DNA from: Massariosphaeria phaeospora | Taxonomy: Eukaryota; Ascomycota; Dothideomycetes; Pleosporales | DNA: 64,000 nucleotides | Direction of reading: 5' to 3' | Assembly: GCA_011032825.1 (NCBI GenBank) | Contig: JAADJZ010000044.1 | Coordinates: 1 to 64,000 of the forward strand | In this document: positions 1 through 11,040 of the stretch, one piece after another | Numbering within the stretch: the first letter of the stretch is position 1 | Layout of the letters: each line of letters opens with the position of its first letter | Program-made: the position numbers and the translations under genes | The notes under the pieces: generated by a model | Seen by the model: the letters and a program-made list of their open reading frames with translations, nothing else | What the model was told of the DNA's origin: nothing | Databases searched by the model: none

Positions 1-717
1 TTTTAGTTCAAAACGAGCTGCTACACCACGAGAATAACGGCCTGAGAGAGGCGCTTACGACTAAGAAGAAGCACAAGAAGCGCGGCAAACGTTTCAACTT
101 GCAGCAGCGCCAGGAGTACTACGGTGGCGCTGTCTTCTGGTCTTCGCGCAAGATCAGAGAGGCACGTGCACGAGAGAGGGTGAAACAACAAGAAGAGCAT
201 GAGGAGCAGCTTGCAAAGGCGAACAAGAAGGAGCTTCAAGCTGCTGCCAAGCTACTCAAAGAGAAGGAGGCAGAGGAGAAGCGTGTGGCGAGAGAGGAAG
301 CCAAGGCAGTGCGTGCTATGGAGAAGGCTGGCAAAGAGGCCGCGCGCGCTGCTCGAATCGCAGCTCAAAACACTAAAAAAGCCTCTACAACTGCCCAAAC
401 AGGCAAGCGCAAAGCCTCAAGAGTGCTCCTATCAAAGCCCAAGCGCCAGAGACGCGGTGGCGGTTCTGCAGCTGTCGCGGCGTCCTTAGAAGCTGCACCA
501 GCTGCTCCACCTAAAGTCAACTCCCGCGGCCGCACAATCAAACTTCCGCGTAAATATAATTAATACAAGTTGATCGCGAGCATGTATACAGTCGCTCTAC
601 TAAAAAAATCTTATAATTATAGCTATTGTAGGTGGCTCAATAACCTCATCTTTGAGTTGATGAGCATGTTGTTCGTGGATCGCTGCGCGACGTGGGTCGC
701 TGCGCGCACGGGCACGG
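1..717 (+). mobile_element. 3' part of pogo/Fot1-like DNA transposon E1
   Basis: The left edge of the window cuts this element. It contains the C-terminal transposase frame (3-563) and about 150 bp of 3' non-coding sequence that ends in a terminal repeat next to TA (718-719). The terminal repeat holds a doublet, GTGGRTCGCTGCGCG at 675 and again at 692, a 17 bp step. The same terminus, inverted, opens fragment E6 at 21043, which supports reading position 717 as a true element end. E2 starts directly after the shared TA, so E2 probably inserted into the target-site TA of E1. Confidence 0.75.
3..563 (+). CDS. pogo-like transposase, C-terminal part (partial)
   Basis: This frame is open from the window edge to a TAA at 561-563 and encodes a Lys/Arg/Glu/Ala-rich, strongly helical coiled-coil tail of about 186 residues ending in the motif RGRTIKLPRKYN. 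The same tail organisation, including the EYYGGAVFWSSRKIREAR stretch, recurs at the C-termini of the transposases in E2 and E5, so it is the tail that follows the DDE domain in this fungal pogo family. The catalytic part lies outside the window. No nonsense codon is visible, which contrasts with the other copies here and suggests a younger or less mutated copy. Whether the whole gene is intact cannot be judged. Confidence 0.7.
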   Translation, partial: LVQNELLHHENNGLREALTTKKKHKKRGKRFNLQQRQEYYGGAVFWSSRKIREARARERVKQQEEHEEQLAKANKKELQAAAKLLKEKEAEEKRVAREEAKAVRAMEKAGKEAARAARIAAQNTKKASTTAQTGKRKASRVLLSKPKRQRRGGGSAAVAASLEAAPAAPPKVNSRGRTIKLPRKYN

Positions 718-719
718 TA

Positions 720-2833
720 CCGAGGATGTGCGCGTAATGCTCGTGTTCGCGTAATGCTCACCCCAACACAACAACACCGTTTTACCTATAACTTCCACAC
801 GCGATATCCCACCCAATATGGATCCGATCAATGCAGCGATTGAATTTTTAGAATCGCAGCCATCGAATGCACGATCCTCGTATACAAAAGTTGCCCTCCA
901 CTTTGGTGTATCACGCCACACGCTCGCCCGCCGACATCAAGGCAAATGTGACGCGTATGCCACCAAATCAATCAACCAGCGACACCTTAGCCCACAACAA
1001 GAGTTGGATCTCATAGGACATATCAGACGGTTGACTAAGGAGGGCTTGCCACTTAGCAGGCGGATGCTGCGGAATTTATGCGCCTCAATTGCCAGGAAGC
1101 CTGCCTTAGAAACTTGGGTGACGCGCTTCCTCGCCCGTCACAAAGATAAGCTGAAATCGCATCACGGCAAGAGGAAGGACTGTTTCCGCCATAGGGCAGA
1201 TTCTCTATACAAATACGAGTGGTAGTTTCGCGATCTTGACAAAATCCTTCGCAAATACCACTGCCGACCGTCTGATATATACAATATGGATGAGAAGGGC
1301 TTCTACCTTGGTAGAGGTGAAGGTAGCCACAGAGTCTTTAGTAGAGACTCATAGGAGCGAGGAGGACGTCGTTAACCTATTCAAGATAAGTCAAGGGAGT
1401 GGTTGACGGTGATAGCAGCCGTTTGTGCTGATGGAAGCGCGCTGCCACCAAGCGTACTGTATAGCTCAACTTCTAGTAACATTCAAGAACGCTAGACGAA
1501 GGATATAGAGTACGAGGACGATGAGGTAATGGTAGGCACAACCTAGACAGGATGGAGCAACAACGACATGGGGGTAGCTTGGCTAAGAGACGTGTTTGAT
1601 AGGTATACCAAGAACAAGAACCTTCTACGTCACTGATTACTCCTTCTAGATAGCCACTCATCCCATTATACACAGGAGTTTATGGACTACTGTCGTTCCC
1701 GGAGGATCTTACCTTTGTTGCTACTTTCTCATAGTACTCATACGTTGCAGCCGCTAGATGTAGGCCTTTTCTCCTCTCTTAGCAGAGCGTATGGCACAGC
1801 TTTAGAAGATTACCTAGAGAAGACACAAGGGCTACTATCTCTTAAGAAAGGCGACTTCTACTACCTATTCAAAGATGCCTGAGATGCTTCCTTCACTGTC
1901 GCCAACGTCCGAAGCTCATTTTCGACTACTAGTATTGCTCCATTTGACGCTGAGCAAGTGCTTAAAAAGTTCCGCAATACAACGCCAGAGTCCCCTAAGT
2001 ACCCTACTACGATTGATACAGTTAATAGGGCTTCGATCCGGTCGCTTATGAGTAAGCCTATCACCCCTGGTAGCCGTGAGGCTGAGATAGTGAAAGAAAC
2101 GCTTCTTTCACTACAAGCGCAGCAAGCTATTGTGGAATACGAAAACAACGGCCTTAGGTTCGCCTTAGGACGAAAGCAGAGGGACTATGAGACCCCTATT
2201 AACGCTCTAGATCTTTAGATAAATAGGGAAGCTCATTGGAGAGCTCAACTTCTATTACCAAGGACAATCCGCCATGCTACTGATCGGAGGGTACAGAGAG
2301 AGGAGGAGGAGGAGAAAAAGCGACTTGAGCGACTTAGGACGAAGGATATGAAAGCCGAGGCTAAACGTATTCAGAAAGAGCAGGCTCGGATTAGGCGGGT
2401 TGAGCGTGAAAGACTCAAGAAGGCGCAGGAGGAGGAGAGGGCTGTAAAGGCGGCCGAGCGCGATGCTCAAAAACGAGCCAACGACGCCAAAAAATTGCAA
2501 CAACAACACCAGGATCGTAATTGCAAGGTATCAAAGCCTTGTACCTGTAAGCCTCAGGTAAAAGAACGACGCGTAGGTGGTGCTGTTAGGGGTGCTGCTG
2601 AGGAGGTGCCTGCACCAGCGCCTCCACCAACCCTCACCCGGCGCGGCCGGGCCGTTAATCTTCTGGCAAAACTTAGATAGCCAAAGTTGTAGAGCTACCT
2701 CTATAGAACAATACACTAAGTTATCTTTTAATAATAGCTATTGTGGGTGGTTGCGCAGCCTCATACTTGCTATCGCAGTAATGTAGTTAGGGTGAGCATT
2801 ACGCGAACACGAGCATTACACGCACATCCTCGG
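720..2833 (+). mobile_element. pogo/Fot1-like DNA transposon E2, full length
   Basis: Terminal inverted repeats of 43 bp are at 720-762 and 2791-2833 and differ at one position, a C/T transition. They are flanked by TA on both sides (718-719 and 2834-2835), the expected target duplication for the Tc1/mariner-pogo superfamily. Element length is 2114 bp. The TIR contains a motif CGCGTAATGCTC twice, at 731 and 748. Inside lies one transposase frame. To the left it abuts E1, to the right it abuts a truncated element F, giving a nested arrangement. Confidence 0.9.
818..2680 (+). pseudogene. pogo-like transposase of E2, RIP-damaged
   Basis: The frame runs for 621 codons from ATG 818 to a TAG at 2678-2680 with no frameshift but several internal stops, mostly TAG (for example 1223-1225). 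The N-terminus (MDPINAAIEFLES...) is a psq-type helix-turn-helix, followed by a CENP-B-type HTH region. The DDE core is recognisable: NMDEKGFYLG near 1287, a DSHSSHYT stretch near 1650 and HTLQPLDVGLF near 1740, which would supply the three catalytic acidic residues. The C-terminus is a basic coiled coil ending RGRAVNLLAKLR. It would have excised and re-inserted the element. The stops make it non-functional as read. Same family as E1 and E5. Confidence 0.85.
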
Positions 2834-2835
2834 TA

Positions 2836-3414
2836 CACCAGGTACTGTCGCCTGGGAAGCGCAAACACCGCGCAACGCCCGCGAGATAGAGGCGCAATCT
2901 ACACTGATTCGAAACCGCATACAAAACCACCGGAGGTCTCCAGCAAGTTCATTAGATGAGCAGGTTAAGCAGCTGAGTAAAGGCGCTTAGCAGATAGCTC
3001 ATAATGTGGTGTTAGTGCAAGAGGAAATGGGCCGCCTTCGAGACGCTGTTGACACGCTTACAAAGCGCAAGACCCGTAAGAGGCGGTACGTACGTGCAGA
3101 GGAGACCCTAACAGTTGGTGAGGTATCTGACTTAATTGCTGAAAAGGAGGGTGGTAGTCATGGGGACAGTGAGACGCCTGCGAAGAAGGTGCGCGCAGAG
3201 AGGCGCTGTGGCCGTTGCAGCGAGGTTGAGCATAATTCCCGCACCTGCAAGGTAGAAATAGAGGATCTAGATGAAAGCGACGCTTCTGAATAATATTACA
3301 CTATTACGTATAGTACAATAAGTTGTTGTCGTGTTGCGCTACGTCGCTGCGCGTGCGCGACGCTGGTGTTGCTAGGCCGCTCGGTAGGGTAGGCCGCTCG
3401 CTGGTGAACCACGT
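2836..3414 (+). mobile_element. 3' fragment of pogo-like element F
   Basis: This fragment aligns along its length with the 3' third of E4 (51400-51984), but lacks the heavy AT drift. It contains the transposase C-terminus and a 3' terminal repeat with the doublet GGCCGCTCG at 3375 and 3392, then TA at 3415-3416. Its 5' part is missing because the E1/E2 pair is inserted upstream. The left half of F may lie beyond the window. Confidence 0.7.
3006..3293 (+). pseudogene. transposase C-terminus of element F, zinc-knuckle tail
   Basis: The 95-codon open stretch carries a basic helical segment and a Cys/His cluster RCGRCSEVEHNSRTCK, a CCHC-type zinc knuckle (C-x2-C-x4-H-x4-C) typical of the tail of this second pogo subfamily. 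The E3 and E4 transposases end the same way. The frame continues upstream with internal stops (TAG at 2989-2991), so it is a relic. Coding is on the plus strand, toward the 3' terminal repeat. Confidence 0.65.
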
Positions 3415-3416
3415 TA

Positions 3417-4129
3417 TTTGTTAACTTAGTTACGTATTGTTTTCATGCTTATGCACTCGCTTTGCTTTTTTGTTCCTAGCTTTCGCGATTCATTTAGAGA
3501 ACACATCTTGGCAAGATCGGATACGTTACGTGTGCTTTCTTGCCGGTAGCGATCGTACGTAGTGCGACCTCCTGATATAGTGGACATGCTGTAGGAGTCT
3601 TAAGATATCGGATCGGTGGTGCTGTTCGTTTGGTAGGGAGCTAATTCGAACCAACGTGCTCTATCGCAAATTTACGAGGCTTGACCGAGTATTTCTGTTG
3701 AGGATAACGACTGAAGTTGAATACAAGGCACATCTTTGGCAGTAGTTGTGTAATTGTGTACCTCATTGGATTGTCTTTAGGTGTCCTTATATTGCCTGAT
3801 CACCATGGTCGTCGGATAGGCAAGAGGTCGTGTCTCAAAACGGAATTAACAATTCTGAACTTCTTAAAACCTTTTGCGTTAGATGCACTAACGGTGAGTT
3901 AATCACAAACATGATGACATGTAGACATGAGAAGTTTGAGCGCATACTACCGTCCGTTATTGCTTACAACATCACCTTCGTCAAACGTGCAACGGTATAA
4001 TGTTCTGCCGCTGAATGTGCTGTATTAAGGTATTCATACGCATCCTTCAAACCGTAACCCCATGGAGCATTGCTCAAGTATCTATGCGCGTCTGACAGCT
4101 ATACCCATATAGTAACTCGAATGTTTTCG
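3417..4129. other. intergenic, nothing recognised
   Basis: About 700 bp between element F and the membrane-protein pseudogene. Short open stretches such as 3717-3902 have no recognisable features. I see no RNA gene or repeat. Confidence 0.5.
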
Positions 4130-5267
4130 TCAGCCAAAGGAAGGAAAGTATTGAGACCATTGTGGTGTCTGATACACGCTTGCCGGTGCGGCCCGGAGAC
4201 TTATAAACATCTCGACAAACATGTACAGCCTACACAGAAAATATAAAATCGCCGAAATTTGGTTCCACCAACTAATTCCAGAAGTGTGCACACTCTTATC
4301 TTTGAAACGATAAATTAGAAAGACTATAACAAACTACATTGCAGTACTACTGACACTGCTAATTCGCCACAATACTTGCTCGATAGAAGTGGGATAATAA
4401 AAAGACCAGGCCGCAACGTGTATGCCACCGAAGCTTACACACAAGACCGTTGATATGCTCCAGAACCATCCACCGCTGAGTGCTATCGCTTCTTCTTCGT
4501 CTTCTATAGTGGTCCATATGAGCTTGGCTCGTTCAAAGAGGGGTGCTCTCTCAAGGACTTCGGCACTCGTCCGGATAGTCATGGGAACATAGAGATCGAA
4601 GGGTTTCTTCCACTAAACGAGATACGTAATAGAAGCACAGTAGACGATAGCCACGGTAAACAGTTCGAGCATAGTAACACTCAAATTTTGAACAGATCGA
4701 CCAATGAGTTGTGCTGAAAACCAGAGAATCTGTGCAAGAGCGAGTAGCTTGACAATCCAATCAGCCTTACTACGATCGTCGATGTCCTGATCATCGATGT
4801 TGACATTGGACCAAGGGAGTGCACCGGTTTGGAGCAAGCGCCATAGTTCGCTTGGTAGGATTCGTTGGAGAACTTTCATGTTCCTGGCACTAATGTCCTG
4901 CTCCACGATAAAGCCTCCCATCTTCAGGAGAAAGCAACGTTTGAGCGACTAACTAGGCGACTGGAGAGGTCAGTACAGTGTAACAAGAGAGTAATAGTTA
5001 GCTAACTTCAGCTTTCATTGCTCGCGCATCCAGCAAGGCCATAATTGCAACGAAGGTCACAATTTCTAGTGCAACAAGGCTTAACAGCACATAGCCTATG
5101 CGTCGCGACAACACACGAGCCGCAATTTCACCGGCTGCCGGTAGGTTGGGATGTATGGCGCTCCAGGTACATATGAAGATAGTCGTGAAGCAGCTCCAGA
5201 GAAGGCCCATCGTGCCACGGACATGGGGCTCAGGAACCCAAGCCACAGTTGCGTTCGTTGAAGCCAT
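4130..5267 (-). pseudogene. multi-pass membrane protein gene, inactivated
   Basis: Two exons on the minus strand: 5267-5007 and 4960-4130, joined across a 46 bp intron (5006-4961, GT...CAG with a GCTAAC branch-like site). The N-terminal exon has the pattern WVPEPHVRGTMGLLWSC-FTTIFICTWSAIHPN seen in a widespread fungal family of uncharacterised multi-TM proteins. Later parts show DRSKADWIVK followed by hydrophobic helices, and near the end YFLCRLYMFVEMFISLRAAP. Total about 364 codons. In-frame TAGs occur at 4949-4951, 4613-4615 and 4334-4336; the second replaces the first W of an expected WWKKP motif, so it is most likely TGG to TAG. Function of the family is not known to me. Confidence 0.7.
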
Positions 5268-6570
5268 CGCTGATTGATAGCTTGGAAGATAGCCCGAGTG
5301 TAAGGGGCTGATGCCCTGATGAGTGCTCCTTGGCCTGTGGCCTTTGGTGGAACCTTTGGTGGGGCCTTCGGCGCGTTGACAGAACTTCGGAGAAACTTCA
5401 GGAACACCAACGAAGCTTCTCGAAGCACGATGCTACGTATATTAGATATGCCTCGCTCTTAGATAGCTTTCTTCGCTATCGAATCCATCACTGTTTACCT
5501 TGCACTTATGGTCAATCTATCGCACCCTTACACCGAGGGAATATCGGCAACATGTATGTAAGAAATGCAAGAAGAAGAAAAAGAGGTATCTCAGAAACGA
5601 CTCTGAAAGATGATGGGAGTACGAGTTAAGGGCAACTAGCGCGCAATGCAGCCTCTTATGTACTCATTGACACGACAAGGCTGAACCTTAGCCTGTTTCC
5701 TCTTTGGGTTATGCACATGGCTCCATGAAGGCGTGCAAGCTTCTACTTGTAGCACGTTCGCCAATCAAGCCGCCGATTGGCCGGCTTGTTGACAAGTCTG
5801 CTGTCGACAAGGAGATAGTGACGTGCAGGTCAGCTGAACAGCGGCTTCCAGCTCTGCCTTCCAATCGACACCTCCGTCTCTTGGAAGTTGTGCCACAGCA
5901 ATTATTGTTTTCAAGTGGCTGAGCATCGCAGGTACGTGGTCCCGTTGTCTGATGCTGGCCATCGTGGCTTGCGATACCGAATTGCATACGATACGAGATG
6001 AAATGTACAGTTTGAAAGAGTGCGGATCATAATGCTAATGACATGTTAGAGATGTGATTGCCGCCTAACTAAATCCGTTAGCTAGGCGTGACAGGTTCGA
6101 CTTCTAAAATTAGCTAACGCTTGGACATTTGGGACAGAAAACCTTCGAGAAGTGTCTATGCGCTATGGTTCTAGTAAAGCTCAATTGATTAGCGAGGTTA
6201 AAATACAATGATGAGTAAGCACGCTAAATCCTTTCGCAGAAACATAGTGTCTACCTGTCTGCACAGAACAATGTGTAACTCTAGACTTAACAGGCAGAAT
6301 GCTACAAAATACTAAGCTAGCCTGCTTACTTACTTTACCTACATCTTAAATGCTTTAGCAATTAAAATTATTACGACTGTAAAAGTGCAGTAGAGTGTAA
6401 GCACAACGCTGTGCTTAACACTATAAACAGAACAATTAATAGCACTACTAAAACTGCTGTATTTTTCTTACTGCAAACTTTTGTCTGAAGGAAGAATGCA
6501 CGGAGAACAGTATCAAGCACACTATAAACCCTAAATACGGGCGAGGTAGTTAATCAAGATGTCTAAACTC
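5268..6570. other. non-coding / unassigned
   Basis: ORFs of 60-100 codons on both strands (5330-5629, 5709-5987) overlap each other antisense and show no domain, signal or family motif; I do not call them. The stretch 6000-6540 is AT-rich with no recognisable gene. Confidence 0.4.
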
Positions 6571-6618
6571 GAGATTTATTTCGTTGTGGGGGGTTTTTCG
6601 ACTAGTAGGGAGAAACGT
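6571..6618 (+). repeat. solo degenerate pogo-type terminus
   Basis: The plus strand reads TTTCG at 6579 and again at 6596 (17 bp apart) around a G-run, then AAACGT followed by TA at 6619-6620. This matches the layout of the termini at 20281-20322 and 21531-21571, facing right. No partner end was found, so it is either a degraded element or chance. Confidence 0.35.
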
Positions 6619-6867
6619 TAGTCTATCAAGCCGCAGCATTCGTTGCAGATGTGCTAGTCTCGCTACATGTCCAGTCCTCGTGCGTTGGCCACGATCTTGA
6701 CGCCTTTACTCACCTTCACTATCTTCAACATCGAGTATCTCCATCACCAAGCACCCTGCAAAACTTCTCAGTAGCTCATTCGAAAGCTCTTTATCTGTAC
6801 TCTCACTCGCGCCTTCCCTGGTTCGAATAAAACGATTCAATTCCTCACAAAAGTCCATCAAACACAA

Positions 6868-7173
6868 ATGGCACCTCCACCTGAGCCTACAGGCCTCTCA
6901 ACTGCCATCCAAATCGCTGAATGGCTCTAGTACATGGCCACAACTCACCCTCATGGGCCACGCCTTTACCACCTTCCTGTTGCCTATAACAGCTCCGCGT
7001 TAAAGAAAAAGGTCAAGCAACACATATACAAGGTAGATAGCAAGCAAAAAATAAAGAAAGTTATTGCTGGTCAACTGGACGATTAAGATGAATTCGACAC
7101 TCTTACTAACTTCAGCGCAGCTGGGCTGGCTGTCCAAGTGATCTCCGCATCTGAGATGCCACACGGAGTTTAG
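6868..7173 (+). pseudogene. short degraded frame, unrecognised
   Basis: From ATG 6868 a single frame of 101 codons runs to TAG 7171-7173, interrupted only by TAG 6928-6930 and TAA 7084-7086, both explainable by C-to-T change of Gln codons. The peptide starts MAPPPEPTGLST and has a Lys-rich middle (KKKVKQHIYKVDSKQKIKK). I recognise no family. Local C-rich codon use suggests former coding sequence, but it may be a fragment of a repeat. Confidence 0.3.
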
Positions 7174-8480
7174 CGACTACCGGTAATCCCGTGACGCTAG
7201 TTTTACGTGTGCCTTGGCAGCTGCCTGCAGCCTCTTCAAGTCCGCGATGCTATGAGCTATATTGCAGGTTTACGTGCGTAGCTGCCTACAGAGTTTACTA
7301 AGTTAGACTGTTTTCGAGGTATGCGCTAGCACTAACCGACTTGCCGCATTCTAGTTGCACATAGATCTCGCACGTACCGGTAGGTAGCTGACTGTCCGCG
7401 CGTAGATCGGCCACGACTGTCCTTATTCATAACCCAACTGTTTGTTTTTGTATGTGTGTTTGATTCGCCCCGCTCGTTAAACCCAATCAGCAGATCTATC
7501 TCCACCTGTTATAGACAGCAACCTCGACAGCTTCAATCCGTCCTTCCGTCCTTCGACTCCAATCAGCATATCTATCTCCACCTGTCTTCACACGGCATGA
7601 ATAGCAACCTCGTCCATCTCGAGTCAATCTCAATTATAGCCACGCGAGAAATCGTCATGCTCTCTACAACGTTCCTATCTGCTCATCGCGATCACGCCTC
7701 CAACCCGCATGCTAATGTCTTCCCGCATACATGCCACCCCCTATTGCTAGCTCCGCGGTTCCCTCCTTGGACCCGAACCGTTAGACCTACCATTTGAACA
7801 GGCCTGGCCAATAGGGCATCTTTCGACCCGTCTTTCGATCCGCCCTTCGACCCTGACTAACAGACCTACCATTGAACCTGCAGCAACAGACGAGGTCACT
7901 GCCTATAACGCAGCCTTAGATAGCCTTCCAACAACACTGCAATGCTCTTACCGCCTTTGCAGCGCAATCTCACGAGCCGCCGACCTGTGGCAGCAAGCGA
8001 ATCGAAGCCGAAGATATGATCCAGATAAGCAATGACAGTCCCGCCCCCCCCTAAAACGCACACTAACTCACTCTGGACCCGAGACGATATACATCCTACT
8101 AACGGCCACCGTCAAAGGCTTACCGACAGAGCAGCGGCGAGGAAGCGTCTCTAGGGCAGAAGTCTAGGCCTCCTCGCTGTAGCCGTCGCCGTCGCTAGGG
8201 TCCAAATTCAGCACCCTGTGTTTGCTGTACCGTGTGGATTGACACTCTGTAGCAAGGCAATTGATCAAGAAACGAAAGAGCAGGAGTTGGCAAGGCCACT
8301 CTCTCTCTATCTCTTTGCCAGCCAGCTATGGTAGTCATCCCCACGTGGGCACCTAGAAAGCTGATAAAGGTAGTTTGCGCGAACACGGGCTTCAACATGA
8401 TAGCCACCGCTTCTATGGTTATAACGCAGCACACGACGGCGCCCTACCTAGCAAGATTTTCAAGGATTAACAAGGGAAAA
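7174..8480. other. unassigned C-rich stretch
   Basis: Local short repeats are visible: CAGATCTATCTCCACCTGT near 7490 recurs as CATATCTATCTCCACCTGT near 7570, and TTCGACCCGTCTTTCGATCCG-type units lie at 7820-7850. An ORF at 7456-7797 is Ser/Thr/Pro/His-rich and likely a by-product of these repeats. No gene called. Confidence 0.35.
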
Positions 8481-8489
8481 GAGTAAGGG

Positions 8490-8795
8490 AAAACTTGGCT
8501 GTTGAACAGTCACAAAACTGAGGCTAAGAGCGCGACGGCGCGGGCATGGCTGGCTGTTGAAGAGATAGGATATAATCAATAGCTGGCCGCTGAAAGATGG
8601 GACAAACGAGAGCGCTACGCGTCAGTCAGATGTAAGCGCTAAGCATAGGCATAGCTAGTTGTTGAAGAGTTGGGATGAACTGTTAAGAGATAGCTAGCTG
8701 TTGAATGGATAGGATGAGAGCGCTACATATGTAGGCGCTAGAGGATAGGTTTTGTCGAGAGATAGCTAGCTGTTGAAGCGATAGGATGATTAGCT
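8490..8795 (+). repeat. degenerate interspersed repeat array
   Basis: A motif close to AGCTGTTGAAGNGATAGGAT recurs at about 8497, 8553, 8580, 8655, 8693 and 8765, with spacers that themselves repeat the words GAGAGCGCTAC and AGCGCTA. The spacing is irregular. It resembles subrepeats found in LTRs or untranslated regions of fungal retroelements, but no LTR ends could be fixed. Confidence 0.5.
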
Positions 8796-9640
8796 AAACG
8801 CGGTTCTATCCGAATCTCCAACGTCAGACGTAGCCTTATTTATAGAGAGAGAGAGAAATTAACAAAAGATTAACGTTTAGAGTAGTTATAAATTTATCTA
8901 TGCTACTAATAATTTACTCAAGAAAGTTTGCGCATATGCTTAGGCTCTCTGAGATTTTTTTCTTTCGCGCCGCCTAAGCCTTTCATAGAGAGTGTTTGTA
9001 CTCCCTTGCTTCTACCCCTGTGTTTGTATTCCCCTCTTGCTCCTGCACAGCTAGGTGCTGTGTAACGTACACACGGCGCAAGCATGCAGCTCTCCTTACC
9101 GCTACTTCGTGTAGTAGCAAACACAGGGCAAGCTCAGAGGGGGTATATAGAGCTATCTCGTCCTATCGTAGATAGGACACACACGAACCAATATACAGAG
9201 ATTAGTTACTTGTGCACTTGTTTTTCCCTTTCACACCTGTGAACCGACAAAAGGGTAGTAAATAATAGAGGAATTTAGAACACTAGTAGTTTTTAGTAGG
9301 AGAATGAAACAGGCGCGGCACCCTAATTCTTACGCTGCCTTAATATACACGTGCAGTTTCCAGCGTCTTCTACTACTACGTTAGTTAATAGGATTGTTAC
9401 TCTCCTTAGAGTGGACAGAATTAGCAATATCTATTAGCGTAAGTATTGGTGTACCTTGGAAGCTTGTCGAACTCTTCCTTAGTAAAGCTTATCGAGCACA
9501 TCCTCTAGCGCGTCTGTGAACTGCAGGAGGCGAGCGCGAGCTCTAGGTTATAAAGTCACGAGTTTATGCGAGGTTTGAGCTCCTTGCGGCTAGTAGGTCA
9601 AGTGCGCTCTTGTTCTGTACTACTTATAATAATTAATCCG
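8796..9640. other. unassigned, possible LTR-like sequence
   Basis: Contains a CT/GA-rich tract (GAGAGAGAGA near 8843) and a minus-strand ORF (8918-9124) with no recognisable features. No gene is supported. Confidence 0.3.
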
Positions 9641-9674
9641 GACAGCTAGTCTTAAAGGGGATGAAGGTTACCCA

Positions 9675-10015
9675 CAAGGAGTTTGACGGCTTCGAAAAGG
9701 AAGTGCTGCTCCATGTCATTATAGGCGGGAAGCCGCTAGTCATTAACGGCTTCGAAGAAGAAGTACTAGATAACCTAGCATAGAGCAGTTTAAGAAGCTC
9801 GTGTTGCTCCATGTTATTATAGGCGGGAAGCCACTAGTCATTGGCGGCTTCGAAGAAGTGCTGACGGCGGAAATTGCTTGGCCCCAAGCAGAAAGCTTTG
9901 AAGAAGTGCTGGAACCGTGGACATCACTTGGCTAGGCAACTAGCTATGACGGCTTCGAAGAAGTGCAAAAGCTCCGTGTCAGGCAGTCATTGACGGCTTC
10001 CAAGAATTGAACCCG
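9675..10015 (+). repeat. imperfect tandem repeats encoding a GFEEVL-type peptide
   Basis: A unit of about 60 bp (9709-9767) recurs at 9803-9862, 94 bp on; both read, in one frame, LLHVIIGGKPLVI-GFEE. The subunit GACGGCTTCGAAGAAGTGC returns several more times up to about 10005. TAG stops break the frame (9781-9783). This looks like the relic of a gene with internal repeats or a local duplication. Confidence 0.5.
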
Positions 10016-10211
10016 TGTAGAGTTCTAGTACGGGGATGAGCTGTAGGTACAAGCTCGCCGTCGATTGGTACATCTCTCTGTTATCTAGTCCCTACTAATA
10101 GTGCAATCTTGGTTTAGCTGCATCGCTAAGTTATCATCACAGGTAATCTCAAGGGCGCAGAATATAAGAAGCAGATTCTTGTCAGTTAGTCTACAGAGTA
10201 TCTTCCCCAAC

Positions 10212-11040
10212 ATGGCCCTCGTCCTTGTCATCAGCTTTACATTATGCTTCCTTTGCGGAGTTCTCCTAAGCGCCGTGCTCTTTTACATAGACGTCAAGCA
10301 GCTTCAGACCAACAACTATGATTACTTCTTTGAGACAACAACGACCCTCGTCTTTAACGTCGGCTAGGCTGGAATGTCTGTCGCTAGCATAGTCGCCATT
10401 GTGATTGAGTATGTAGTTGCCAAACCCCACTGGATAGATGCGATTATTTTAAATGCTCTCCAGCTTTTCGTCGGTGCAAATGTAAGAACTGCTGAACAGT
10501 AAGCTAGGTTACTAATCTAATTGTATGTGCAGCTTTCTCGGACGCTTATTGTTAAGGAGGCTCCCCGCTAGGCTATATGGGTAGCAATCAGTAGTACTGT
10601 CCTTACTGCACCTGATATCGCCTTTAGCATGTAGTATTTACCTTAGAAAACTCCAACCTTTCTAAATGTCTTCTAATTTTATTAGGAACGCACACGAGAG
10701 TTGTACTTACGAAGCTGCGCTTCTTTCTCGGGTCACGATTGCGTCAGTTGTCTTGTTAGCGATGTGGTATGATCACCTACGAGATTATATACACCTCAAC
10801 TCTCTACCTTCAGCAATAGACAGCAGCGTCCGTTTACCTACTAGGCTCAGTCGCAACCTTGCATACAAGCATATGGTAGTACTGTTTGTGGTTGCAAACG
10901 CAGGTGCGGTATTGTGCCAAATATCTGCCTTGATTGTGCTTTACAGTCTGTTGTTTGTCAACAAAAGATTAAGCACTACTCTACATCAGAGCATATTTCT
11001 AGTACGTCTTGCGCTCATCAGGTTATATAATCTAACATAG
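10212..11040 (+). pseudogene. multi-pass membrane protein gene, inactivated
   Basis: From ATG 10212 the frame encodes hydrophobic helices (ALVLVISFTLCFLCGVLLS, then SVASIVAIVIEYVV) with a TAG at 10365-10367 after FNVG. A 51 bp intron, 10482-10532 (GTAAGA...ACTAAT...GCAG), keeps frame into LSRTLIVKEAP and further helices, with TAGs at 10569-10571 and after AFSM. A second probable intron ends at TTATTAG near 10685, after which an open stretch to 11040 has two more TM helices (MVVLFVVANAGAVL, ISALIVLYSLLF). The family is not recognised. All stops are TAG where CAG or TGG would fit. Confidence 0.5.

Noticed and set aside
5330..5629. 99-codon plus-strand ORF
   Set aside because: It overlaps a minus-strand ORF, lies upstream of the membrane protein gene and has no motif.
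7456..7797. 113-codon plus-strand ORF
   Set aside because: Composition is driven by local short repeats; no start context, domain or family signal.
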